64,000 bases of DNA from Hyphococcus sp. GTDB lineage: Bacteria > Pseudomonadota > Alphaproteobacteria > Caulobacterales > Parvularculaceae. Within the stretch, counting starts at the first letter, position 1. Every line of letters starts with the position of its first letter. The translations under genes and the position numbers were made by a program. Where the stretch lies: positions 62,001 through 126,000 of the forward strand of contig JAJFGF010000047.1 of NCBI GenBank assembly GCA_021776245.1, given 5' to 3'. Below the pieces are notes generated by a model. It did no database searches. It saw only the letters and a program-made list of their open reading frames with translations, and was not told the DNA's origin. Positions 16,585-25,828 of the stretch are shown in pieces.

Positions 16585-17363
16585 GTGTAACCGAACTTGA
16601 AACCGCCTACGCAGAAGACTTCGACGATGACGAAGATTACTTCGAGGATTTTGACGATGATGAATCATTGCTCGAAGAAAACGACGAACTGGAAAGCCTT
16701 TTCGCGGATGATTTCGACGATGACGATGAAGATTTCGATGATGACGAAGCGTTTGACGATGATGACGAAACGCTGTCGGAGAGACGGTTTCGACGTCGAG
16801 GACGCCGGTTTCCGCGGTTTCGCCGGGGCCGGACTCGCTATCGATCACGCGGCCGGCCGCGCTTTCGGCGTACGACAGGGCGTCGCACCGCCCGTGTCCG
16901 CACACGTTCCGGGCGAACGACAAAAGTGCGGCTAAACCAATCCTTCGCCACCGCGAAAGACCTGAATGCATTTAAGGTTGAAACAAAAAAAGCAATCGCA
17001 AATGCGCGAAAAGAGACGAAAGACAATTTCACCAAACTTGACACGCGCCTTAACAAATTCACGAAAACGCTGGATAAAAAAATTAATTCGGTTGACGCCG
17101 ATCATCGAAAAACGCGCAGCCGCGTCAGGAAGATCGAAAGTTCTTCGCGCATGTCGAGCCTGATGCCCCTGTTGATGGGCGATCCAGAAGTAAATACGAT
17201 CACCTTCACCGATGTACCGACAGCCGACAAGAAAACGGTCAGCGCAAAAGTCGATTACAAAGACAATAACAATATGATGTTGCCGCTGCTCCTTATGTCC
17301 GGATCGGGCGGAGGCGGCGGGATGAACGATTCAGCGCTCATTGCGTTTGCATTAATGAAATAA
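16581..17363 (+). CDS. Charge-segregated acidic/arginine-rich coiled-coil protein
   Basis: A 260-aa protein whose first 66 residues are almost entirely Asp/Glu with a few aromatics (EDFDDDEDYFEDFDDDES), followed by an arginine block at about 67-117 (RRFRRRGRRFPRFRRGRTRY), a lysine-rich helical stretch at 125-195 predicted by eye to coil, and a C-terminal MMLPLLLMSGSGGGGGMND hydrophobic/glycine tail. The same acid-then-base order occurs in the 358-aa protein two genes upstream. No family is recognised. The ATG overlaps the previous stop. A polyelectrolyte scaffold or packaged cargo is conceivable. Confidence 0.72.
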   Translation: MSVTELETAYAEDFDDDEDYFEDFDDDESLLEENDELESLFADDFDDDDEDFDDDEAFDDDDETLSERRFRRRGRRFPRFRRGRTRYRSRGRPRFRRTTGRRTARVRTRSGRTTKVRLNQSFATAKDLNAFKVETKKAIANARKETKDNFTKLDTRLNKFTKTLDKKINSVDADHRKTRSRVRKIESSSRMSSLMPLLMGDPEVNTITFTDVPTADKKTVSAKVDYKDNNNMMLPLLLMSGSGGGGGMNDSALIAFALMK

Positions 17364-17391
17364 TTTGGCAGCTCAGAGAGGAGAATAACCC

Positions 17392-17724
17392 ATGACCAAC
17401 GGCATTAATGCAAACATAATCTCGGCGGCGTTCGCAAAAAAACGCGGCATGCCTTCAAATGTTGTAACCAATACTGCGATGCGCGGATTGCTTGGCGGCG
17501 GCATCGCAAGCGCCGTCATTGACGACAAGACCTTTAAGGAAGTCAAGGACGTCATAGATGAACGCGATGCGCTGCGCATAGAGCGCGATATTCTCAGACG
17601 GGAAAGAGACGCATGTAACGATGCGTGGATCAAACTCCGGAACAGTCCAGCCGCCGACGTCAGAAAAATATTTGGCGAGTTCGCCGGCAAAGGCATGCAA
17701 TTTCATGATTCAAAGGGAAAATGA
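17392..17724 (+). CDS. Small helical protein of the SARP-linked operon
   Basis: A 110-aa protein with AGAGAGGAG at a good distance before ATG 17392. It has a glycine-rich hydrophobic stretch (AMRGLLGGGIASAVIDD, about residues 29-45) followed by a strongly charged helix (DERDALRIERDILRRERDA) likely to form a coiled coil. No domain family is recognised. It lies 28 bases after the previous gene and 12 bases before the next. Confidence 0.68.
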   Translation: MTNGINANIISAAFAKKRGMPSNVVTNTAMRGLLGGGIASAVIDDKTFKEVKDVIDERDALRIERDILRRERDACNDAWIKLRNSPAADVRKIFGEFAGKGMQFHDSKGK

Positions 17725-17736
17725 AGGTGAGCGATT

Positions 17737-18093
17737 ATGACTGCGGAACAATCGACATTGTCGCAGATTTCTGACGAAGAACTTATGCGTGAGCTTGAAG
17801 CCAGCATAAAGCAGGACAGCACTGACGATTCTGTTCTAGACGATATTGATAAAACCATTGATCCTGGCGACCAGAGCCGCCTGCTTGATCTTCTAATGAA
17901 GACAGAAGAAAAGCGATTTGACATGCGCTCTGAGACCAACGAGCAACTGAAAGCGCTTGTAGGGGTTGGAACTACGCTCTGCGAGATATTTTCTGAATTG
18001 AATATTACGATACAGCGGGCGCTAAACGAAATGGCGCGCACCGCCGCCGAGTCAATCGATGAAAAACAATCACAGAAGAGCAGTAAATCATAA
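17737..18093 (+). CDS. Small acidic helical protein of the SARP-linked operon
   Basis: A 118-aa protein, ATG 17737 preceded by GAAGGTGAG. The N-terminal half is acidic (SDEELMRELEASIKQDSTDD), the middle and C-terminal parts are amphipathic helices (SRLLDLLMKTEEKRFDMRSE and TTLCEIFSELNITIQRALNE), ending in a polar lysine/serine tail. It has no signal peptide and no known domain. Its size and helical nature suggest an accessory or assembly partner of the neighbouring proteins. Confidence 0.68.
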   Translation: MTAEQSTLSQISDEELMRELEASIKQDSTDDSVLDDIDKTIDPGDQSRLLDLLMKTEEKRFDMRSETNEQLKALVGVGTTLCEIFSELNITIQRALNEMARTAAESIDEKQSQKSSKS

Positions 18094-18158
18094 GCGCCAC
18101 AACAAATGGACTCACCACCTATTGAGATCAGAAACACAAAAGCAACAGGTCGCACGCA

Positions 18159-21100
18159 ATGGATCCCGCCCTGCAAGAACTCATCGAGGGCGACGTTGAT
18201 GACGTAATTGAAGCGGTCGTCAAACTGAACGACCCCGCGCGCACGCCTTCGGGCTTCAAAACTGTCAGTCAATTCGGCGCGGTCGCCACAGGCAGGCTGG
18301 CCCGGCGCGACATACGCCGCATTTGGGCCGACCCTTCCGTCCACTCTCTCAAAGCCGCGCGGTTGTTACAAGTCGAAGACGCGAATTTTGCCGCCGACGA
18401 AGCGCTTCATAGCCCGCGCGCGGCGGACATAAGGCGGCCGCACGGTATTCAGGAAACCGGCGCCGGATGCGTCGTCGGAATCATTGATTGGGGCATAGAT
18501 CACGACTGTGCTGCCTTTAAGACCCGTGACGGCGCATCGCGTATCCTTAGCCTGTGGGATCAGCGCGGAACGCAAGGGGCCGGCGTGGCCCGTCGGTACG
18601 GATATGGGCGCGCTTTTTCACAAGCAGACATAAACACTGCATTGCGAGAGCGCCGGCCCTATGATGCATTGGGGTATCATCCTGGCGAAAGCGCGCCGAA
18701 CGGCGCTGCTCATGGGACGCATGTTACCGATATCGCCGCCGGCAACGGTTTTCATGGCGGACCGGTGGGAATGGCGCCGGATGCGGAACTCGTCTTTGTA
18801 CATCTTTCCGCCGGCGCATTAGGGGGGCTCGCCAATCTTGGCGATTCCGTTCGAATTCTCGAAGCAATCGATTATATTGACAAAGTCGCGGGCGCCCGGC
18901 CCTGCGCGATCAATATGAGCGTGGGGCGCCACGCAGGACCGCACACCGGAAAAACGCTCCTTGAGCAAGGCATCGACGCGCTGCTCGCCGCAAGGCCCAA
19001 TCGCGCAATTATCATGTCGTCTGGAAATTATCACATGGCGCGGGTGCATGCGTCCGGACGCCTCGCGCCGGGCCAATCCCAAACGCTTACATGGCAGATT
19101 AGCGACGCAGATCGTACGACCAACGAGCTCGAAATCTGGTACCCAAATAAGGATGTCTTTTCCTTAGGACTATCGCCTCCCGGCAGTCGCGAATCGATTG
19201 TCGCCAGGATCGGTGAAAATAAAGCGATCACTATCGGCAGAACTGAAGTCGGCAGGTTCTATCATCGTGCGAACGATCCAAATACGCCCGACCATCATAT
19301 CGATATCTTTCTATATCCGTCGGCGCCTACCGGTGAATGGCGTGTTATGCTCAAAGGAGAGAAGGTTCTCGATGGCCGTTTTCATGCGTGGATCGAACGC
19401 GATTCCGCACGCCGCGGCCAGCAATCTCATTTTTCCAAGCCTGACGCAGATCCATCCCATACGATTGGCAGCATCTGTAATGGTTTTTTGTCGATTGCCG
19501 TTGGCGCCGCGAACATGCGCGGAGGAAAACTCGGCATTGCGAATTTCAGTTCGGAGGGACCGACACGCGATGGAAGACAAAAGCCGGATATTGTCGCGCC
19601 AGGCGTTTCGATCATCGCCGCCGCCAGCCCTCCCCTTGGCGAGACCCGTTCGTCAAACGCATTAGCGCGCAAAAGCGGCGCATCGCAGGCGGCGCCGCAC
19701 GCTGCTGGCGCCGCAGCGCTGGTGTTTCAAGCCGCAAGGCGCCCCCTGTCAATTAACGAAATGCGGCGTGCACTGATCGGCACAGCCCACAAAAGTGATT
19801 TTTCCAAAAAAGACGAGCGGCGGTTTGGCGCTGGCCTCCTCGATGTGAAAGCGGCAATTCGTTCGGTCAAGCCCCCGCACGCAAGAGGTGTCCAATTTGC
19901 CGGCCGGCGACCGCACCGTAATAGAAACGAAGGCGTTGTCATGTCTCATGAAACATTAAATGAAGCTCGAATGGATGATGGTCCCCTGCTATGTGATGCG
20001 GAGGAAGTGAAAGACAGCAGCTTTATTGACGCCGCCCTTGGCGAAGCCGCTGGGCACATGCCGTCAGCTGGGGTGCAATCGACCGCTGCGGATTTATTTG
20101 ACTCCATTGCCTGTGGCGCCGGCGATCCGCGCGGTTTTACAGATTTGTTCGACGTCGTCACCCTCCCCGACGAAATTCTAACGGAAGCGATCTATCCCGA
20201 TGACATCGTCATCTTGAGGGGCCTTGCCGATGGCAATCGCGCTGACATGCGACGCGCTCAGGGTCATCCATTACTGGCGCCAAATTCAGCCGGCGCGACA
20301 ACATTCGGAACCCTTGCACCCGGCGCCCGTGTTCCGCCAAATATTCTCGTCCTCCGCCAGCGATCGCGAAATGTTGGAATACGCGTTCCAGAAACATTAT
20401 TGAATACATGCCTGCCGGGCGAAGGGCCGCCCGCAGCGCTCCCCGATCCCGAGCGCCGCGGACTTCATCCGCTGGTTTATCGGGGCACATCGCGCCGGCG
20501 GTCGAGGAATCCGACTGTCGGCGACGCACAAGAGCTGCTCAATAATTTTCTGGGCCTGCTCGATCCCCTGTTTGCATCCTGCACCTTTACTACGCCAGGC
20601 GCTGCGCAACGGGTTCGCCAATATCTGAACCTTCTTCGCGCCGCCGGCCAAAATCCGCTGGTTGTAGATTGCCGGTTTGGACCGAGCACTGACCGCGCCA
20701 CGCGCATCTTTCAACTTTGCAAAGGGCTGACTGAAGACGGCAAGATCGGCCCGATCACCTGGGCGGCCCTGGAAACATTTCGGACGCGAACGCCAGTTAC
20801 GCCGCCGCCTGTCATTCCACCGATCATCCCGCCGACGCCGATTACACCGCCGGCAACACGTCTTAATCCGCCAAGATGGCGGCCAATCCTCAGGCGCGCC
20901 TTCCGCACAAGCCCGGCTCTGCACACCAATAATGCCGTGAAATTTCTTATCGACGGGCGCGACACTTTTCGGGAAATGGTCGCCGCTATACGTTCAGCGC
21001 AAAATCGCGAACATTATATCTATCTGTTGGGATGGGTTCTGGTTGATAATTTCCAGATGGTCCGGGGCGATCCTGATTCAACCGTCAGGCGCCTGTTCCA

Positions 21101-22331
21101 GGAGGCGTCGCGTCGCGGCGTCCAGATACGCGTTATGTTGTGGGATCAGGTCGGTACGGTGAATTCGGCCGAAGTAAGGCGCATCAATGCGCTGCCGAAT
21201 GGCGGCGCGATCTTGGATGATGATACGGGCACGCGCATCGCAGCCCATCATCAAAAAGTACTTGTCGTCAGAGGCGCCGAAGGACTGGTCAGTTTCTGCG
21301 GCGGCATTGATATCAACGACGACAGAGTTCGCGCCGTAAGTGGAGGACTTTTGTCCGGCGGCATTGGCTCTCCCCTTCACGATGTGCACTGCCGCATTGA
21401 AGGTCCATCTGCGCATGACCTGCTGCAGACATTTATCAATCGCTGGAACCACCATCCAAAGCATACTCGTATCGATCGAAACAAGGGCGCCCTGCTTGGC
21501 GCCAGCGAGCCAAGGCCTGCGCCGCTTGCGCGCACCAGCTCTTCCAATTCAAGCGTGCCGCCGCGAACCTGCAGCGTCGCCATTGCACGAACATTTCAAC
21601 CGCGCCACCGTGTTATCGGCATCAGAAGGGAATGTGACATTCGCTCGCTATTGCTCGCATCAATCGCCGCAGCGCAGCGTTTTATTTATATGGAAGACCA
21701 ATATCTTATTTCCCAGGAAGCGGCGGCGGCGCTTAACAGAGCCGCGCGGCGGCTACAGCACATCACAATATTGATCTCTTCATCGGAAACTTCTTCGGAG
21801 CTTATTTGTCCATGGGAGCTTCGCCTGCGATTCATCAACACGCTTTTGCGCGGCCTGAGCAATGCCGCCAGAGCGAAAATAAGAATCTTTCATCGCATTG
21901 ATCCCGGCGCCAGGCCGACCCGTCAAACCGGTCCGCATACAAAGATTCATGCAAAAACCTGGGTATTCGATGATGAAATGGCCGTCATCGGCAGCGCCAA
22001 TTGCAATCGCCGGGGCTGGCAGTCCGACAGCGAAGTCAACGCATTTGTATTTGACGACGCTGCATCGATCGCGCGCACGCCTATCACACCTTCGCGCCCA
22101 AGTTTTGCGCAGAAAATGCGCATGCGCTTATGGTCGGAGCATCTGACCATTCCACAGTCGAGACTTGTGGATGGCGTTGCCAGCGCCCGGCATTGGCTGT
22201 CCCTTCCAGCATCGGCGCAAGTTGAAGTTTATAACCCCACGGCGAGCAGTGGGAATGTTGTAACCTGCGGCACAAATTTCGCGCTCAATCGGGTCAGAAA
22301 TACAGTCGATCCAGCGGCGTCCTGTCCATGA
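18159..22331 (+). CDS. Subtilisin-like protease / peptidoglycan-binding / PLD-like fusion protein
   Basis: A 1390-aa multidomain protein. Residues about 100-570 are an S8 peptidase: Asp110 (GIIDWGID), His185 (AAHGTHV), oxyanion Asn290 (MSSGN) and Ser509 (SGASQAAPHAAG, where GTS is replaced by GAS). Residues 785-875 include a PG_binding_1-like domain ending GLTEDGKIGPITWAALE. A Pro-rich linker (875-900) leads to a PLD-like module at 920-1320 with two HKD motifs: His1031/Lys1033 but Arg instead of Asp in the first, and a complete His1264/Lys1266/Asp1271 in the second, followed by IGSANCNRRG. No signal peptide is visible. An in-frame ATG at 19941 with GAAGG upstream could give a separate C-terminal product. 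Last and largest gene of the operon. Confidence 0.85.
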   Translation: MDPALQELIEGDVDDVIEAVVKLNDPARTPSGFKTVSQFGAVATGRLARRDIRRIWADPSVHSLKAARLLQVEDANFAADEALHSPRAADIRRPHGIQETGAGCVVGIIDWGIDHDCAAFKTRDGASRILSLWDQRGTQGAGVARRYGYGRAFSQADINTALRERRPYDALGYHPGESAPNGAAHGTHVTDIAAGNGFHGGPVGMAPDAELVFVHLSAGALGGLANLGDSVRILEAIDYIDKVAGARPCAINMSVGRHAGPHTGKTLLEQGIDALLAARPNRAIIMSSGNYHMARVHASGRLAPGQSQTLTWQISDADRTTNELEIWYPNKDVFSLGLSPPGSRESIVARIGENKAITIGRTEVGRFYHRANDPNTPDHHIDIFLYPSAPTGEWRVMLKGEKVLDGRFHAWIERDSARRGQQSHFSKPDADPSHTIGSICNGFLSIAVGAANMRGGKLGIANFSSEGPTRDGRQKPDIVAPGVSIIAAASPPLGETRSSNALARKSGASQAAPHAAGAAALVFQAARRPLSINEMRRALIGTAHKSDFSKKDERRFGAGLLDVKAAIRSVKPPHARGVQFAGRRPHRNRNEGVVMSHETLNEARMDDGPLLCDAEEVKDSSFIDAALGEAAGHMPSAGVQSTAADLFDSIACGAGDPRGFTDLFDVVTLPDEILTEAIYPDDIVILRGLADGNRADMRRAQGHPLLAPNSAGATTFGTLAPGARVPPNILVLRQRSRNVGIRVPETLLNTCLPGEGPPAALPDPERRGLHPLVYRGTSRRRSRNPTVGDAQELLNNFLGLLDPLFASCTFTTPGAAQRVRQYLNLLRAAGQNPLVVDCRFGPSTDRATRIFQLCKGLTEDGKIGPITWAALETFRTRTPVTPPPVIPPIIPPTPITPPATRLNPPRWRPILRRAFRTSPALHTNNAVKFLIDGRDTFREMVAAIRSAQNREHYIYLLGWVLVDNFQMVRGDPDSTVRRLFQEASRRGVQIRVMLWDQVGTVNSAEVRRINALPNGGAILDDDTGTRIAAHHQKVLVVRGAEGLVSFCGGIDINDDRVRAVSGGLLSGGIGSPLHDVHCRIEGPSAHDLLQTFINRWNHHPKHTRIDRNKGALLGASEPRPAPLARTSSSNSSVPPRTCSVAIARTFQPRHRVIGIRRECDIRSLLLASIAAAQRFIYMEDQYLISQEAAAALNRAARRLQHITILISSSETSSELICPWELRLRFINTLLRGLSNAARAKIRIFHRIDPGARPTRQTGPHTKIHAKTWVFDDEMAVIGSANCNRRGWQSDSEVNAFVFDDAASIARTPITPSRPSFAQKMRMRLWSEHLTIPQSRLVDGVASARHWLSLPASAQVEVYNPTASSGNVVTCGTNFALNRVRNTVDPAASCP

Positions 22332-22388
22332 CAAAGTTTCGCGCCAATCTATTCGCGCCGTGAACCAAGTTTGAAGCCAAACGCAGTA

Positions 22389-22500
22389 TTAAGTGCGCTG
22401 TGATTTCAGCGCGCAGCCAACCCTGGGCGCTGCTTCCTCCAGTTCATAGACGACCTTGAGGATCGCCGGTTCACTACTGGGCGTAGCGGCGAAAGTCTTG
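22389..22500 (-). pseudogene. C-terminal remnant of an amidase gene
   Basis: On the minus strand, bases 22500-22389 translate to AATPSSEPAILKVVYELEEA followed by APRVG and a stop. This matches the C-terminus of the intact amidase at 24083-25558 ([24 protein letters not shown]) residue for residue over most of its length, and the DNA is also visibly similar. Upstream in this frame there is no amidase-like sequence, so only the last 35 or so codons remain. It sits in the 240-base gap between the S8/PLD gene and cbpM, converging with the former. Confidence 0.7.
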
Positions 22501-22573
22501 ACCGGATCGACTGGGGGTTCCTTCTGATAAAAGGAATTTTACGAACGAGGTTGATCAAGGTCAGTTTCCAGGC

Positions 22574-22900
22574 CTATGGAAGCCTCTCATCGAAAATACG
22601 CCGCAATTCGTTGCGCAATTCGTTTGGCTGCGCTTCAAGGGCGTTATCGAGTGCTTTTACAAATGCACGCAATTCATGCAGTTGATCGACGAGCGAAAGT
22701 ATGACCGGTATTGCCTCAATGCCGACGGCAAGGTCATTTTCCAGAGTTTTCAGCAGGCGCATGCGCGCGAGGTCTGCCTCGTTAAATAATGGACGGTCAT
22801 CACTATGCGCCGGTATTATCCATTCCTGTTCAACCCACAACCGAAGCTGGTGCGAACTAAGGCCGGCAAGTTGGTCGAGAACTTTCTCTTCGCTAATCAT
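22574..22900 (-). CDS. cbpM: Chaperone modulator CbpM, MerR-like
   Basis: A 108-aa protein with a MerR-like helix-turn-helix (SSHQLRLWVEQEWIIPAHSD, then LFNEADLARMRLLKTLENDL) and a C-terminal helix. This is the size and pattern of CbpM, which binds and inhibits the co-chaperone CbpA. The ATG at 22900 follows GAGG and comes 8 bases after the cbpA stop on the same strand, the standard cbpA-cbpM order. Confidence 0.88.
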   Translation of the reverse strand: MISEEKVLDQLAGLSSHQLRLWVEQEWIIPAHSDDRPLFNEADLARMRLLKTLENDLAVGIEAIPVILSLVDQLHELRAFVKALDNALEAQPNELRNELRRIFDERLP

Positions 22901-22907
22901 GGGTGCC

Positions 22908-23810
22908 TCATAGATGCGCGCGCGGATTATATGAATGTGCTGCCCGCCAGCTTTCCATAAACGTCCGCAGATCATCATCAATCTTTGCTGGCGAAACGAT
23001 TTTGATGATGCATTTTTGGTCGCCGTGTTTATTCCCGCCGCCGCTTTTAACGCCCTTATGTCGAAGCCGGAGCGTCTGACCGGAACTTGAACCTTCGGGG
23101 ATCGTCACTCGAAGCCGTCCGCTGATCGTCGGCGTCTCAACTTTCGCGCCGAGCACCGCTTCGTCCAATGTAACGGGCAAGTCCATGACAATATCATCAC
23201 CGTCCCGGCGAAAAACGGGATGAGGTAAAACGGCGATTTCAACGAAGGCGTCGCCAGCGGGTCCGCCGTTTACCCCTGGCTGTCCCTTACCCCGCAACCT
23301 GATTGACTGGCCGTCTTTGACCCCTTCCGGAATTTTCACATCAAGCGGCGCGCCTTCGGGCAGCGTGACCCTTTTCGTTGCTCCGTTCACCGCTTCAAGA
23401 AATTCTATTGCAAGCTTGTAGCGGACATCGCCGCCGCCGATTTTGAAATCTGGTCTGGCTCCCCCTCTGTGGCGGCCGAACAAATCCGAAAATATGTCGC
23501 CCAAATCATCAACGCCCGCATCGGTGCTGTAACGCCCTGCGTCATGAGTCCCGGCATATTCCTTGTAGAATTTATGCTCCTGCCGTTCCGCGCCGCTAGC
23601 GTCAATTTCTCCCTTATCGAATTTCGCGCGCTTTTCAGCATCCCCAAGAAGGTCATAAGCCGCCGAGACTTTTTTGAATTGTTCTTCAGATTTTTTATCG
23701 CCCGGGTTCAAATCGGGATGTAGTTTCTTTGCAAGTTTTCTGTAAGCGCGACGAATCTCCTCTTCGGAAGATTCCTTTTTGACCCCAAGGATTGCATATG
23801 GATCGTCCAT
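22908..23810 (-). CDS. cbpA: DnaJ-class co-chaperone CbpA
   Basis: A 300-aa type II J-protein. The N-terminal J domain begins DDPYAILGVKKESSEEEIRR and carries the HPD motif (KKLHPDLNPG, about residues 32-34) needed to stimulate DnaK. A short linker leads to the C-terminal substrate-binding domains (LEAVNGATKRVTLPEGAPLD, VKIPEGVKDGQSIRLRGKG, HPVFRRDGDDIVMDLPVTLD). There is no zinc-finger region, which separates it from DnaJ. Followed by cbpM. Confidence 0.92.
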   Translation of the reverse strand: MDDPYAILGVKKESSEEEIRRAYRKLAKKLHPDLNPGDKKSEEQFKKVSAAYDLLGDAEKRAKFDKGEIDASGAERQEHKFYKEYAGTHDAGRYSTDAGVDDLGDIFSDLFGRHRGGARPDFKIGGGDVRYKLAIEFLEAVNGATKRVTLPEGAPLDVKIPEGVKDGQSIRLRGKGQPGVNGGPAGDAFVEIAVLPHPVFRRDGDDIVMDLPVTLDEAVLGAKVETPTISGRLRVTIPEGSSSGQTLRLRHKGVKSGGGNKHGDQKCIIKIVSPAKIDDDLRTFMESWRAAHSYNPRAHL

Positions 23811-24082
23811 TCAGAAATGGCCTTCATTTTTTTGCTGCCCAGACATAACAACTGCCCTCGGCGCCTAATTCTCTCGCCGCGCTGCGGGCGGGGACATATC
23901 ATCGACTTGTGCCGGATATTGCCCGTAATCTGAAGGGCCCGGATTGCTCCAGTTCAAGGTTCACTCATCTCGGTCCTTTGAAACAGCATCATCGCAATTG
24001 TCTTACCGCACAAATGCTCGAGGGAAAATGCGGGCGGCTCACGCCTTCGTCACCGAAAGGCAAGCCTGATGCACTTTACGCG

Positions 24083-25558
24083 CTATAATTTTGGCGTGCG
24101 GCCGGCCCAGGGCGCTGCGCTCTCCAGTTCATAGGCAACCTCAAGGATGGTACGTTCATTGCCGGGCGCCGCAGCGAGTTGCACGCCAATCGGCAATCCG
24201 TTTTCAGACATCGCGGCAGGCAGCGACAGCGCTGGCGCGCCGGAGATGTTCATAAATTGCGTAAAACAGACAAGTTCCGTGATGCGATCGAGAATAATTG
24301 GAAATGCCTGGCTTGGCGCCAGATAGCCGATCGGCGGCGGCGGTCCCGCCAGCGCCGGCGACAGGATCAAATCGATATTGGCAAAGACGCGCGTATAATC
24401 CCGTTCAAACGATTGCAGGCGAGTAATTATGCCGTCCAGCGTATGCCGCCGCGCTTCGTAATAATCGATGACGCCGTAAGTCCAGGGCTCAAAGTCGCCA
24501 TAACCGGCTTTGCGGCCGGTCTTGCGCTCCCAATTTGCAACCGCTTCGGCGGCGCCAGCGCCCCAATAAAGCGTGAAGTCCTGCAAAACGCCGGCGTCAA
24601 ACGGAGACTTAATCTCGCTCACTTCATGACCAAGTTCTTCCAGCGCCTTTGCCGTTTCTTCAACCGCTGTGACCACTTCAGGATCAACGCCAGCGCCCAC
24701 AGGCGAGTTGGTGTAAAAAGCAATTTTTCGGCGTTGCGCCGCCGGCCCTTCGACAAATCCGACGTCCGGCAGATCGCTCGCAACTTCCATCATCGCAAAA
24801 AACGCCGCCGTGTCGCGCACTGTCCGCGTTTCGACGCCATGTTGAGCGATTTCAATTGGCCGGCCCGCAGGGCCGTCGGGCCGGGGCATGCGGCCGCGCG
24901 AGGGTTTCAAGCCGACCACGCCACAACAGGACGCCGGTATTCGGATCGATCCGCCGCCATCAGATGCATGCGCCGCCGGAACAACGCGCGCGGCGACGAG
25001 CGCCGCCGCCCCGCCAGACGATCCGCCAACGCAATAATCCAGATTCCACGGGTTGCGCGTCGGCGCGCCGATCATCGGTTCCGTTGTCGCCGTCAGGCCA
25101 AATTCCGGCGTTGCGCTTTTTCCAAGACTGATCAGCCCATTGGCGAAAAATGCATCGATGAACGGGGATTGTTCCGACGCAACATTATCTTCAAAAGCCC
25201 GCGAGCCATAAGTCGTGCGCTGGCCAATGACATTATTCAAATCCTTGACGAAGGTCGGTACGCCATACCAGGCGCCCTCGCCCGCAGCAGCGGCGCGCTC
25301 GCGCGCGGTGTCGTAATAGGGAGTAACGATTGCGTTTATTTTTTGATCGGCCGCTTCAGCCCGGTCAATCGCTCCATTGACAACTTCTATTGCCGTGACG
25401 GCGCCGTTCCTGATCGCCCGCGCTGTCTCAATTGCGTCCATCCCGGCAAGATCGCTTGCCGATGAAGGCCCGCCGGACTCCTGTGAACAGGCAAAACCGG
25501 CAAATAACCCCAAGGCCGCTGATGATTTCAAGGCTGCACGCCTCGATAATGCTGTCAT
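24083..25558 (-). CDS. Exported amidase (amidase-signature family)
   Basis: A 491-aa amidase-signature enzyme. Catalytic Lys lies in PTFVKDLNN, the cis-Ser/Ser pair in the signature [19 protein letters not shown] followed by [14 protein letters not shown]. The N-terminus has a twin-arginine-like [20 protein letters not shown], so it is probably exported by Tat; the cysteine at 24 could also be lipidated although the lipobox is poor. The substrate (amide, carbamate or acyl amide) cannot be told. It is the last gene of the minus-strand catabolic group, about 270 bases after the amidohydrolase. A degraded C-terminal copy is at 22389-22500. Confidence 0.88.
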   Translation of the reverse strand: MTALSRRAALKSSAALGLFAGFACSQESGGPSSASDLAGMDAIETARAIRNGAVTAIEVVNGAIDRAEAADQKINAIVTPYYDTARERAAAAGEGAWYGVPTFVKDLNNVIGQRTTYGSRAFEDNVASEQSPFIDAFFANGLISLGKSATPEFGLTATTEPMIGAPTRNPWNLDYCVGGSSGGAAALVAARVVPAAHASDGGGSIRIPASCCGVVGLKPSRGRMPRPDGPAGRPIEIAQHGVETRTVRDTAAFFAMMEVASDLPDVGFVEGPAAQRRKIAFYTNSPVGAGVDPEVVTAVEETAKALEELGHEVSEIKSPFDAGVLQDFTLYWGAGAAEAVANWERKTGRKAGYGDFEPWTYGVIDYYEARRHTLDGIITRLQSFERDYTRVFANIDLILSPALAGPPPPIGYLAPSQAFPIILDRITELVCFTQFMNISGAPALSLPAAMSENGLPIGVQLAAAPGNERTILEVAYELESAAPWAGRTPKL

Positions 25559-25828
25559 TCAAATTCTCCCCATTTGAAACGCCCAACGATACTCGTCCGG
25601 CAATTGATTGTGTTGCGGCGCCTTAAAGGTATTTCTTGTGTTTTGTAAGCCCTTTTATTGTCACTGTTAACAATCGTACTTTTCCTTATGTTGCTAATTA
25701 CCGCTCTCTTCATGATTTCACATCCGAAACCGGATATTCCGGATGATCACGGGATAGACGCCGCTTGTTCAGATTTCTTGTCTGCGCCGCAGACGGCAAT
25801 TTTTTTGTCGATAACGAAAATCGCTTGT

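Noticed and set aside
16615-16790. Tandem GAT/GAC repeats resembling a microsatellite or CRISPR-like array
   Set aside because: They encode the acidic tract of a real open frame; there are no regular spacers or conserved repeat unit.
24179-25465. 428-codon plus-strand frame inside the amidase gene
   Set aside because: Arginine-rich antisense shadow of a clear amidase; common in GC-rich genomes.
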